A DNA stretch of 64,000 bases from Pseudocoprococcus catus (lineage in GTDB: Bacteria; Bacillota; Clostridia; Lachnospirales; Lachnospiraceae). Numbering within the stretch: position 1 is the stretch's first letter; the number at the start of each line of letters is the position of its first letter. A program made the position numbers and the translations under genes. Shown in pieces: positions 55,794-62,798 of this stretch. The DNA lies in the NCBI RefSeq assembly GCF_019734885.1, contig NZ_JAAXCM010000061.1, positions 1 to 64,000 on the forward strand, in the 5' to 3' direction. The notes beneath the pieces were generated by a model. It ran no database searches. It saw nothing but the letters and a program-made list of their open reading frames with translations, and was not told the origin of the DNA.

Positions 55794-56098
55794 ACAACGT
55801 AAACTTGAAAAAGCTGATACTTCCCAATCTCCCGTATCTTTTGTTTGTCTATCTCTTTGACAAAGCGGCACAAGCGGTAAGGCTTGCACCGGGAACAGAC
55901 CTTTCCGCAAAGCTCTTAGGTATCGGGGACGGATTTACCGCCGCCTTTCATTCCCTTGTGCCGAGTTTTCACGGGACAGATCTTCTTATCGGCATTGCCG
56001 GGGCTGTCCTTATCCGGCTTATCGTTTACACCAAAGGAAAGAACGCAAAGAAATATCGGAAAGGCATAGAATACGGCTCTGCCCGTTGGAGTGCATAA
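55790..56098 (+). pseudogene. VirD4/TraG coupling protein, 5' fragment
   Basis: 102 codons with the normal N-terminus of the type IV coupling protein of Tn1549-like elements: two membrane segments (about 9-26 and 66-82), then KGKNAKKYRKGIEYGSARW, which in intact genes leads on to the Walker A ATPase domain. Here the frame is cut after the Trp codon and ends SA-stop. The ATPase part (over 450 residues) is absent, because the serine-recombinase element starts at this point. The conjugation apparatus of the outer element should be non-functional unless the remaining half lies intact beyond the inner element and is restored by excision. Confidence 0.85.
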
Positions 56099-56102
56099 TT
56101 TT

Positions 56103-56119
56103 AAGTGTAAATGACACTT
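56103..56119. promoter_or_regulatory. AAGTGT inverted repeat at the inner element end
   Basis: Perfect 6-bp inverted repeat AAGTGT-AAATG-ACACTT fourteen bases inside the presumed junction and 27 bases before the recombinase start codon; a plausible recombinase binding half-site or operator. Confidence 0.5.
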
Positions 56120-56145
56120 ACATGGACGCACAGGAGGTTATGCAC

Positions 56146-57996
56146 ATGACTGATTATAGCAAAATTACAGCCCTTTACTCCCGCCTTTCCGTAGGCGACG
56201 AGGACAGGGACGGCGGCGAGAGCAACAGCATACAGAACCAAAAAATATTTTTGGAGAACTATGCCAGAGGGCAGCACCTAACCAATATCCGGCACTACAT
56301 TGACGATGACGAAAGCGGCAGGTTTTTTGACCGTTCCGCCTACTCCCGCATGATGGACGATGTGGAAAACGGGAAAATCGGTGTCTGCATTATGAAAGAC
56401 CTTACCCGCTGGGGGCGCGACTATCTCCAAGTCGGCAACGCGATGGAGATATTCAGACGGAACAATGTGCGCTTTATCGCGGTCAACAACGGCATAGACA
56501 GCGAGAAGCCCGACACATTGGAGTTTGCGCCCTTTATCAACATCATGTCGGAGTGGTACGCAAAGGACATCAGCAAGAAAGTGAAAACGGGCATTAAGAC
56601 CAAAGGCATGAGCGGAAAGCCGATTGTCACCGAAGCCCCTTACGGCTATGTCAAAGACCCGGACAACAAGGATTTTTGGATAATCGACGAGGAAGCCGCC
56701 GCGGTTGTCCGTTTGATTTTCCGTCTGTTTATCGGCGGGAAGAACCGCAACCAAATCGCCGTATATCTGACACAGGAGCAAATCCCTACCCCCACTTTCT
56801 ATATGAAAGACCGGGGGCGGGGAACCTGTAAAAATAAGACGCTCAACGAGGATAACCGCTGCAAGTGGAACAAAGCCACCTTGACCAATATCCTCACACG
56901 GCAAGAGTATTGCGGCGATGTGGTCAACTTCAAGACTACAAAGCATTTCCGGGATAAGCATAACCACTATGTAGACCGGAGCCAGTGGCACATCACAGAA
57001 AATGTGCATGAGCCGATTATCAGCCGCAGCGATTTTGAAACCGTACAGCGGATTTTGGAAAACGCACCCGTCAAACGCCCCAACGGGGACGGGGAAATCC
57101 ACCCTCTGTCCGGCTTGCTTTTCTGTAAGGACTGCGGCGCAAAAATGCACATTCGCATAGATTACCGGAACGGCGGCAAGCGCCATGTTGCCTATTGCAG
57201 CGAGTACCACAAGGGAAAAGCCAAAAACCCCAAATGCAATTCCCCGCACATCATGGACGCGGACTTGCTCATGCAGACCATCGCGGAAGTGCTGAAGAAA
57301 ATCGAGGACTATTCCATCAGCAACCGGGCGGAGTTTGAAGCATTAGTGAAAAAGAACCTTGCCATGCAGCAGACCGACCAGACCAAGAAACAGCAGAAGC
57401 GTATTCCGCAAATCACGACGCGCCTTGAACAGATTGACAAGGTGCTGAATAAGCTCTATGAGGACAACGCCCTCGGCACGATCCCGCAAGACCGTTATGA
57501 GCAGATGTCGCAGAAGTATTCGGAAGAATACTACGCGCTGAAAGCGGAGCTTGCCACGCTCCAAGAGCAGCTATCCGCTTACGAGAACGCGGGAGGACGG
57601 GCGCAGAAGTTTTTGAAGCTGACGGAACGTCATGCCGCCTTTACCGAGCTTACCCCCGCCATTCTCAACGAGTTTATCAGCCGGATTGAAGTGCATGAGC
57701 GCGACCAGAAAAGGGCGAGATACGCAATCCAGCACATCAGCATATATTTCAATTATATTGGCAAGTTTGAGAATAAAGTGACACAGCTTGTAGAGCCGAC
57801 CGAGCAGGAAATCCGGCAAATGCGGGAGGAAATCGAAGAAGCCAAAAAGGAAAAGAGCCGCGCCTACCACCGGCAGTATTCAAGGGAGTATCGGGCGCGA
57901 AACCTTGAAAAGCAGCGGGAGTATGACCGCATGAAAGCGCGGGAATACCGGGCAAGGAGAAAGGCGCAGGCTGCCGCCGCACAGCCCACACAGTAA
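56146..57996 (+). CDS. Large serine recombinase (TndX/TnpX family)
   Basis: 616 residues from the ATG at 56146 (GGAGG eight bases upstream; the ATG at 56140 is too near). The resolvase domain has the catalytic serine in ALYSRLSVGDEDRDG (Y-x-R-x-S), with MKDLTRWGRDYLQVGN; the recombinase domain follows (GYVKDPDNKDFWIIDEEAAAVVRLIF range), then a zinc ribbon (CKDCGAKM with CSEYHKGKAKNPKC), a long coiled coil (about 430-520) and a basic tail rich in YRARR. It excises and integrates the inner element, most likely through a circular form. Confidence 0.94.
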   Translation: MTDYSKITALYSRLSVGDEDRDGGESNSIQNQKIFLENYARGQHLTNIRHYIDDDESGRFFDRSAYSRMMDDVENGKIGVCIMKDLTRWGRDYLQVGNAMEIFRRNNVRFIAVNNGIDSEKPDTLEFAPFINIMSEWYAKDISKKVKTGIKTKGMSGKPIVTEAPYGYVKDPDNKDFWIIDEEAAAVVRLIFRLFIGGKNRNQIAVYLTQEQIPTPTFYMKDRGRGTCKNKTLNEDNRCKWNKATLTNILTRQEYCGDVVNFKTTKHFRDKHNHYVDRSQWHITENVHEPIISRSDFETVQRILENAPVKRPNGDGEIHPLSGLLFCKDCGAKMHIRIDYRNGGKRHVAYCSEYHKGKAKNPKCNSPHIMDADLLMQTIAEVLKKIEDYSISNRAEFEALVKKNLAMQQTDQTKKQQKRIPQITTRLEQIDKVLNKLYEDNALGTIPQDRYEQMSQKYSEEYYALKAELATLQEQLSAYENAGGRAQKFLKLTERHAAFTELTPAILNEFISRIEVHERDQKRARYAIQHISIYFNYIGKFENKVTQLVEPTEQEIRQMREEIEEAKKEKSRAYHRQYSREYRARNLEKQREYDRMKAREYRARRKAQAAAAQPTQ

Positions 57997-58015
57997 AACA
58001 GAATAACCGTCAACC

Positions 58016-58052
58016 AAGAGGGATTTTCCGAACTGCGGGAAATCCCTCTTTT
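58016..58052 (+). terminator. Intrinsic terminator after the recombinase
   Basis: AAGAGGGATTTTCC / GGGAAATCCCTCTTTT hairpin with a short loop, 20 bases beyond the stop. Confidence 0.85.
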
Positions 58053-58075
58053 GCGCCCGGAGAAAGGAGCCGCCT

Positions 58076-58267
58076 ATGGCAGAACAGACCCCCGACAGTA
58101 TCATCACGACCCAGAGGAACGGGCAGACCATTGTTGCGGAGTTGTTTTTCAATCACAGCAGCACAGAAACATTCCGCGACAAGCTGCTCAAACTGGTGCT
58201 TGCCGACAATTCGCGTTTATCCGCGTCTGACGGTCAAGAGCTGGAAAAAACAGAAATCTTGCGATAA
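58076..58267 (+). CDS. TnpW-family transposon protein
   Basis: 63 residues behind GAAAGGAG. The sequence ITTQRNGQTIVAELFFNHSS, TFRDKLLKLVLADN matches the TnpW pattern of small proteins encoded next to large serine recombinases in Tn4451-like elements. Role not established; it could assist excision. It lies between two terminator-like hairpins. Confidence 0.75.
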   Translation: MAEQTPDSIITTQRNGQTIVAELFFNHSSTETFRDKLLKLVLADNSRLSASDGQELEKTEILR

Positions 58268-58269
58268 CA

Positions 58270-58308
58270 GCCGCCCTAACGAACCATTCCCCGTCCGGGC
58301 GGTTTCTA
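58270..58308 (+). terminator. Terminator-like hairpin after tnpW
   Basis: GCCGCCC / GGGCGGT stem with a 19-base loop followed by TTCTATTTG, close to the tnpW stop codon. Confidence 0.6.
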
Positions 58309-58400
58309 TTTGAAAATCCTCATTTTCCCCAAGTCAAGAGCCGGGAAAAACACCCGAAAAATGCCCCTATTGCGTAACAGGGGCGCAGAAAGGAGAGTTT

Positions 58401-58715
58401 ATGAGAACAGGGCTTACGAAGCAGGAAAAGACCACCGATATATGGTTTGACGAGAAAGACCCGCTGATCTATATCCGCACCCACAACACCGACTTAAAGA
58501 AGCGGCTTGCCGCCTACGCCGGACAGCACCCCGACCAGTGCCGCCAGACTGACGCAGACCCGGACACGGGCTGCATGGAGTTTGAAATCTGCAAGGGGCG
58601 TTTCTCTTTCCGTCTGACCGCCCCATACAGCGAAGAACGGAGGAACGCCGCCAGCAAAGCGGCAAAGAAACATTCCGGCAACTTGACACACCCTATTCAA
58701 AAAGATGTGCTATAA
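58401..58715 (+). CDS. Small element protein, annotated elsewhere as chaperone-like
   Basis: 104 residues behind AAAGGAG. The pattern RTGLTKQEKTTDIWFDEKDP, YIRTHNTDLKKRLAAYAG and CKGRFSFRLTAPYSEERRNAASKAAK recurs in serine-recombinase elements and conjugative transposons of Clostridia, where databases often call it a molecular chaperone; I see nothing that proves a chaperone role. Its last codons overlap the promoter of the sigma factor gene. Confidence 0.6.
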   Translation: MRTGLTKQEKTTDIWFDEKDPLIYIRTHNTDLKKRLAAYAGQHPDQCRQTDADPDTGCMEFEICKGRFSFRLTAPYSEERRNAASKAAKKHSGNLTHPIQKDVL

Positions 58716-58716
58716 T
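58708..58716 (+). promoter_or_regulatory. Extended -10 promoter for the sigma factor gene
   Basis: TGCTATAAT (TATAAT at 58711-58716). A perfect TTGACA lies at 58683-58688, but the spacer of 22 bases is too long for normal SigA use, so the extended -10 probably carries the activity. Confidence 0.5.
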
Positions 58717-58799
58717 TTTTTTGAAAAAGTTTCGGATTAGATGTAGTATTTGCAGCTGAAACCGTAGTACATAGGTGAAGCCCGAAAGGAGGCGGTGAG

Positions 58800-59360
58800 A
58801 TGATAGACGACGAAAAAATCATAGAAATGTTTTTTGGACGTTCAGAACAAGGCATACGAGAGCTGGATATAAAATACGGAAAGGTCTGCCACAATCTTTC
58901 CTACCATATCGTAGGCAGCAGACAAGACGCGGAGGAATGTGTAAACGACGCTTATTTAGGCGCATGGAACGCCATTCCCCCGGCACGACCTAACCCGCTG
59001 CTATCTTATCTTGTTAAAATCGTTCGGAACATTTCACTCAAAATCTATTGGAGAAAGGAAGCAGCCAAACGGAGCAGCCATTACACGATTGCTTTGGAAG
59101 AAATTGAAGCCTGTATAGCAGCCCCGAATACAGTAGAAGCAGAAATCGAAGCCAAAGAGTTAGCCCGTATCATTGAAGCATTTTTAGACACGCTGACTAC
59201 CGAAAACCGCGTTATTTTCATGCGCCGCTATTGGTTTTCCGACAGCTATAAGGACATAGCCGAGTTTATGGGGCTTTCAGAAAAAAACATTTCTGTCCGG
59301 CTGACCCGTATCCGCGAGAAGATGAAGCAATATTTGATTGAAAGAGAGGTATTCGTATGA
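58800..59360 (+). CDS. ECF-type RNA polymerase sigma factor
   Basis: 186 residues behind AAAGGAGG. Region 2 (LDIKYGKVCHNLSYHIVGS, DAEECVNDAYLGAWNAIPP with the core/-10 contact helix) and region 4 (LTTENRVIFMRRYWFSDSYK, IAEFMGLSEKNISVRLTRIR) are complete; there is no region 1 or 3. It should direct polymerase to its own promoters on or off the element. Its last bases overlap the next gene (ATGA), a membrane protein that is the likely partner. Confidence 0.9.
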   Translation: MIDDEKIIEMFFGRSEQGIRELDIKYGKVCHNLSYHIVGSRQDAEECVNDAYLGAWNAIPPARPNPLLSYLVKIVRNISLKIYWRKEAAKRSSHYTIALEEIEACIAAPNTVEAEIEAKELARIIEAFLDTLTTENRVIFMRRYWFSDSYKDIAEFMGLSEKNISVRLTRIREKMKQYLIEREVFV

Positions 59361-60073
59361 ACGCAAAAAAGTTTTCCGACGCTATGAGTGAACTTGATAC
59401 GAAATATGTTGATGAAGCCCTTAACTACAAAAAGAAAGCAAAGAAACCCGGTTGGGTTAAGTGGGGAGCTATGGCGGCTTGCTTTGCAGTAATTGCTGTT
59501 TTAGGCGTAGGCGTATTTCAAAGTGGATTGTTCGGGAACAAAACTGACATTGCCACTTTGGACAACGGAAATGAAATCATCTTTGTAAAATCGGAAACTG
59601 CTGGCTCAAGCATTGACATTGACGGGACTATAACAACAAGGCAACTTACGGAAACGGAAGCTGCATCTCTTTTTCCAAACTTGACCGTTACAGCTCATGC
59701 AGTTTTTCGTGTTGATGATACTGTTTCCGACAGCAACAAAGAATTGATTGGTTTTGAGGGAAAAATCGAAAATGCCAAAGTGGTAATATCTACAACGGAT
59801 ATAGCACTACTTGATACGAAGATTGTAGGAAGTGAAGAAAGTAGCGAAGTAAATGGCACAAGCGTGACGGCAGGATATTTTGTAACAGACCGGAACAGCG
59901 TGGGAGAACAGAATGTAATTTACTATGCGACCTTTAAGTTGGGAGATAGCACCGTATATGTTGAAAATGCGGGTGCAAAAACTGAAAGCGAAAGTGTGAA
60001 AAACGATTTGGCTACCATTATCCAAGAGCTGATAAATAATGGTGCGCTTGACCTAAGTTCTTTCAACGGATAA
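59357..60073 (+). CDS. Membrane protein cotranscribed with the sigma factor (putative anti-sigma)
   Basis: 238 residues. A cytoplasmic N-terminal part of about 34 residues (MNAKKFSDAMSELDTKYVDE, a typical opening in sigma-linked membrane proteins), one membrane segment (about 37-58, MAACFAVIAVLGVGVF), and an extracellular domain of about 175 residues with low Cys content. A four-base overlap with the sigma gene and the single-pass layout suggest an anti-sigma factor that reports on the cell exterior. The N-terminal segment is shorter than classical zinc anti-sigma domains and has no HxxxCxxC motif. Confidence 0.65.
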   Translation: MNAKKFSDAMSELDTKYVDEALNYKKKAKKPGWVKWGAMAACFAVIAVLGVGVFQSGLFGNKTDIATLDNGNEIIFVKSETAGSSIDIDGTITTRQLTETEAASLFPNLTVTAHAVFRVDDTVSDSNKELIGFEGKIENAKVVISTTDIALLDTKIVGSEESSEVNGTSVTAGYFVTDRNSVGEQNVIYYATFKLGDSTVYVENAGAKTESESVKNDLATIIQELINNGALDLSSFNG

Positions 60074-60099
60074 CCCCATGAAAATTTAATACTACCATC

Positions 60100-60131
60100 A
60101 GGACAGCCGAGAAAATCGACTGTCCTTTTTC
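60100..60131 (+). terminator. Intrinsic terminator after the sigma/anti-sigma pair
   Basis: AGGACAG / CTGTCCT stem with CCGAGAAAATCGA loop region and TTTTT. Confidence 0.85.
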
Positions 60132-60162
60132 TATGCCGACAGGCAGAAAGGAGCGGCCAGCT

Positions 60163-60459
60163 ATGACGAAACCGAGAGAGAAAACCCGCGAGGAATTGAC
60201 TGCCGAGATTGAGGACGGAAAGAAGAAAATCCGGCAGTTTGAGAACCGGGAAAAGATGTTGCGTCAGAAGCTATCCAAAGAGGAATGCAGAACGCGCAGC
60301 CACCGCCTTATCGTCCGGGGCGCAGTCTTTGAAAGCATTGTGCCGGAAGCAAAGAACATGACCGACGAGGAAGCCACAGCACTTCTCCGGCTCGCCTTGA
60401 CGAGTGAACCAGCGCGGGAGTTTTTGAGAAAAAGAGCCGAAGCCGGGAACGCAGAATAA
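60163..60459 (+). CDS. DUF3847 family protein
   Basis: 98 residues from the ATG at 60163, which follows AAAGGAG by eight bases. A helical, strongly charged N-terminal half (REELTAEIEDGKKKIRQFEN, a probable coiled coil) and a C-terminal half with LIVRGAVFESIVPEAKNMTDEEA. DUF3847 proteins regularly precede MobA/MobL relaxase genes in Clostridia elements and may be relaxosome accessory factors that bind near oriT; that role is inferred from position. Confidence 0.8.
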   Translation: MTKPREKTREELTAEIEDGKKKIRQFENREKMLRQKLSKEECRTRSHRLIVRGAVFESIVPEAKNMTDEEATALLRLALTSEPAREFLRKRAEAGNAE

Positions 60460-60635
60460 ATCCCTTTGGAACAAAGGGCGCACTTATACACCCTTGCGGG
60501 CGTGTGCGCTCTGCCGAGGGCTTGTCGGCACAGAGAGAAAGCCGCTTGCTTCCCCCTCTGACCGACATTGGCGGCTTTGCCGCAACAAGGGGCTGCACCC
60601 CTTGCGCCGCTTTGCGGCTATCCCTGCACACCCAC
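60460..60635 (-). other. Origin of transfer (oriT), RSF1010/MobQ type
   Basis: The minus strand reads TATAAGTGCGCCCTTTGT at 60471-60488. TAAGTGCG/CCCT is the nick-site core of RSF1010-type MobQ plasmids, so nicking is predicted between 60479 and 60478. On the 5' side of the nick is the expected hairpin, ACACGCCC-GCAA-GGGTGT (about 60487-60504), inside an outer GCGCAC/GTGCGC repeat. Further hairpins fill 60510-60620: GCCGA/TCGGC, AAGCCGC/GCGGCTT, CAAGGGG/CCCCTTG, and GCCGC-TTT-GCGGC. The matching relaxase gene follows. Confidence 0.8.
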
Positions 60636-60674
60636 AAAAACAGTACACCCGCCGTTGGCGTCTGTACTGTTTTT
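60636..60674 (+). terminator. Hairpin between oriT and the relaxase gene
   Basis: Perfect stem AAAAACAGTACA / TGTACTGTTTTT with an inner CGCC/GGCG helix; symmetric terminator or relaxase autoregulation site, 27 bases upstream of the relaxase start. Confidence 0.75.
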
Positions 60675-60700
60675 GCGGGTTTTATTATCCTATCCGGGAG

Positions 60701-62212
60701 GTGATACCCATAGCCATTTACCATTGGAACATCGGCATTGTGAGCCGAGGAAAAGGCAAATCAGCCGTTGCCGCAGCCGCCTACCGAAGCGGCGAAAAGC
60801 TGACAAACGAATGGGACGGAATGACCCATGACTACACCCGCAAAGGCGGCGTTGTCCATACCGAAATCATGCTGCCGCCCCACGCGCCACCCTCATTCTC
60901 TGACCGTTCAACCTTGTGGAATAGCGTGGAACTTTATGAGAAAGCCGGGAACGCCCAGCTTGCCAGAGAGATTGACGCGGCGCTCCCCATAGAATTATCC
61001 AGAGAGGAACAGATCCGGCTTGTCCGGGAATACTGTTCCTCTCAATTTGTTTCCAGAGGAATGTGCGTTGATTTTGCCATTCACGACACCGACAAAGGCA
61101 ATCCCCACTGTCATATCATGCTTACCATGCGCCCCCTTGACGAGCGCGGCACATGGGCAGCGAAATCCAAAAAGGAATATGACCTTGACGAAAACGGCGA
61201 GCGTATCCGCTTGCCAAGCGGCAGATACAAAACCCACAAAGTTGACCTTACAGGCTGGAACGACAAGGACAACACCCTCTTGTGGCGCAAGGCGTGGGCT
61301 GACTATACCAACGACTTTTTGGAGAGAAACGGAAGCCCGGAGCGTATCGACCACCGCAGCAACGCCGAGCGCGGCATAGACGAGATACCCACCGTCCACA
61401 TGGGCGTGGCGGCTTGCCAGATGGAGAAGAAAGGCATCGCCACCGAGAAAGGCGAACTGAACCGCAGTATTCAAAAGACAAACCGCCTTATCCGGGAAAT
61501 CCGGGCGCAGATTGGGAAGCTCAAAGAGTGGATTGCCGACCTGTTCAAAGCGCGAGAAACCGCCCCGGAACAGCCGCCGCAATCTCCCAACCTTGCAAAT
61601 CTGCTGATGAAGTATTTGAGCGTTCAGAGAGAAAAGAGCCGGAAGTATTCGCAGCGTTGGCAACAACAGCACGCAGCCGATGAACTGAAAACCATAGCGG
61701 CGGCGGTCAACTATCTTTCCGAGCATAGTATCTCGACCCTTGACGAGCTGGACGCCTCTCTTTCCTCTGTCAGTGATAAAGTCTATTCAATCCGGGAGGG
61801 AATGAAAACCGCCGAGCAGCGCATGAAAGAGCTGCAAAAGCTGATAGAGAACGGCGAGAATTATTTACAGTATAAACCCATTCATGCCGAACTGAAAAAG
61901 CTGAAAAACGGCTGGACGAACAAACGGGATAAGTATGAGGAAGCCCACCGCGCCGAGCTGACCCTATGGAACGCAGCAAGCCGCTATCTCCATGCAAATC
62001 TGACGGATATAAAGATGCTGCCTATCTCCAAATGGAAACAGGAATACGCCGACCTCAAAGAGCAGAGAGATACCGACTACACCAAACTGAAAGCTACCCG
62101 CACCGAGGTTGCCGAGCTTCAAAAAATCCGCAGGTGCGTGGATATTGCACTCCGCGCCGACCAACCGGAGCAGGCACAGACCCGCACCAAGCTGCACGAA
62201 CAGGAGCGATAA
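60701..62212 (+). CDS. MobA/MobL family relaxase (MobQ)
   Basis: About 503 residues. It nicks oriT and pilots single-stranded DNA into the recipient. N-terminal relaxase domain: YHWNIGIVSRGKGKSAVAAA with YRSGEKL (catalytic Tyr region), and the metal-binding histidines in FAIHDTDKGNPHCHIMLTMR. The C-terminal half is coiled coil. The start is uncertain: GTG at 60701 lies within the GGGAGGTG site itself, whereas the codon at the usual MAIYH position is ATA (60710-60712). Homologous genes have ATG there. The relaxase fits the oriT found just upstream. Confidence 0.9.
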   Translation: MIPIAIYHWNIGIVSRGKGKSAVAAAAYRSGEKLTNEWDGMTHDYTRKGGVVHTEIMLPPHAPPSFSDRSTLWNSVELYEKAGNAQLAREIDAALPIELSREEQIRLVREYCSSQFVSRGMCVDFAIHDTDKGNPHCHIMLTMRPLDERGTWAAKSKKEYDLDENGERIRLPSGRYKTHKVDLTGWNDKDNTLLWRKAWADYTNDFLERNGSPERIDHRSNAERGIDEIPTVHMGVAACQMEKKGIATEKGELNRSIQKTNRLIREIRAQIGKLKEWIADLFKARETAPEQPPQSPNLANLLMKYLSVQREKSRKYSQRWQQQHAADELKTIAAAVNYLSEHSISTLDELDASLSSVSDKVYSIREGMKTAEQRMKELQKLIENGENYLQYKPIHAELKKLKNGWTNKRDKYEEAHRAELTLWNAASRYLHANLTDIKMLPISKWKQEYADLKEQRDTDYTKLKATRTEVAELQKIRRCVDIALRADQPEQAQTRTKLHEQER

Positions 62213-62217
62213 AGAAA

Positions 62218-62249
62218 AGGACGGGCAAGCTACTTTGCCTGTCCGTCCT
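62218..62249 (+). terminator. Hairpin after the relaxase
   Basis: AGGACGGGCAA / TTGCCTGTCCGTCCT stem with a CTAC-type loop, five bases after the relaxase stop; only a moderate T tract follows. Confidence 0.6.
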
Positions 62250-62289
62250 AAGTGTTTTCCGATAAAATGGACGCTATTGATTCCTAATA

Positions 62290-62709
62290 TTAAAACCAAC
62301 TTGCTCTTTCGTCCCTAAATTCGGGCAGGTCACTATGCTCATAAGGATTATAATTATTCAAATTGCAGCCAAACTCTTTCAATGATTTTATTTTATTATC
62401 CTTTGTCCATTCAACCAGGGAAATTCCATCAAATTCCTCTATGCTCCCATTGTTCATTTCATTTTTGAAATACCACTCCACAATCGTCTGATTTCCTTTG
62501 TGGAAAAATTGTTTGATTTCCCAAACAACGACTTTGCCACGAGTATTCCATTCCTGAAACCAGTGTTTTACGATTTGACGGTTATTATATTTTGGACTCC
62601 AACTTTCAGTATAAATTACATCTTCTGCAAAAATATTATCAATACCTAAGTCCTGTTTTGTAAGCCACATTTCAAACCATAAGTGAATAATTCTTTCTCT
62701 TTCATTCAC
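62290..62709 (-). CDS. NTF2/SnoaL-like small protein (cargo)
   Basis: 139 residues from a GTG start at 62709 with GAGGTG seven bases upstream; an ATG at 62748 lacks a site. The sequence pattern NERERIIHLWFEMWLTKQ, IFAEDVIYTESWSPKYNNRQ, VKHWFQEWNTRG, FFHKGNQTIVEWYFKNEMN and ISLVEW is that of the NTF2-like (SnoaL) alpha-beta barrel, used by many small enzymes and binding proteins. Ligand unknown. It lies opposite to all neighbouring element genes and is AT-rich (about 35% GC by eye against over 55% around it), so it looks like a recent cargo insertion. Confidence 0.7.
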   Translation of the reverse strand: MNERERIIHLWFEMWLTKQDLGIDNIFAEDVIYTESWSPKYNNRQIVKHWFQEWNTRGKVVVWEIKQFFHKGNQTIVEWYFKNEMNNGSIEEFDGISLVEWTKDNKIKSLKEFGCNLNNYNPYEHSDLPEFRDERASWF

Positions 62710-62798
62710 AATCCAGCACCTCACTAACTTCCGATTTTTCGGTTTCATTCTACATCAAAACTATGAACAATTCAACCACAGAAAGAGAGGTATCAACC

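Noticed and set aside
56278..57249. 323-codon minus-strand frame opposite the serine recombinase
   Set aside because: Shadow frame caused by high GC; no ribosome binding site, and the plus-strand recombinase is unambiguous.
58683..58716. Perfect SigA promoter TTGACA/TATAAT before the sigma gene
   Set aside because: The spacer is 22 bases; the extended -10 alone is more credible.
60494..60700. Upstream in-frame extension of the relaxase
   Set aside because: It would translate the oriT hairpin cluster and the terminator-like stem; no homologous relaxase that I know begins with such a segment.
60995..61726. 243-codon minus-strand frame opposite the relaxase
   Set aside because: Shadow of the relaxase gene without any recognisable motif.
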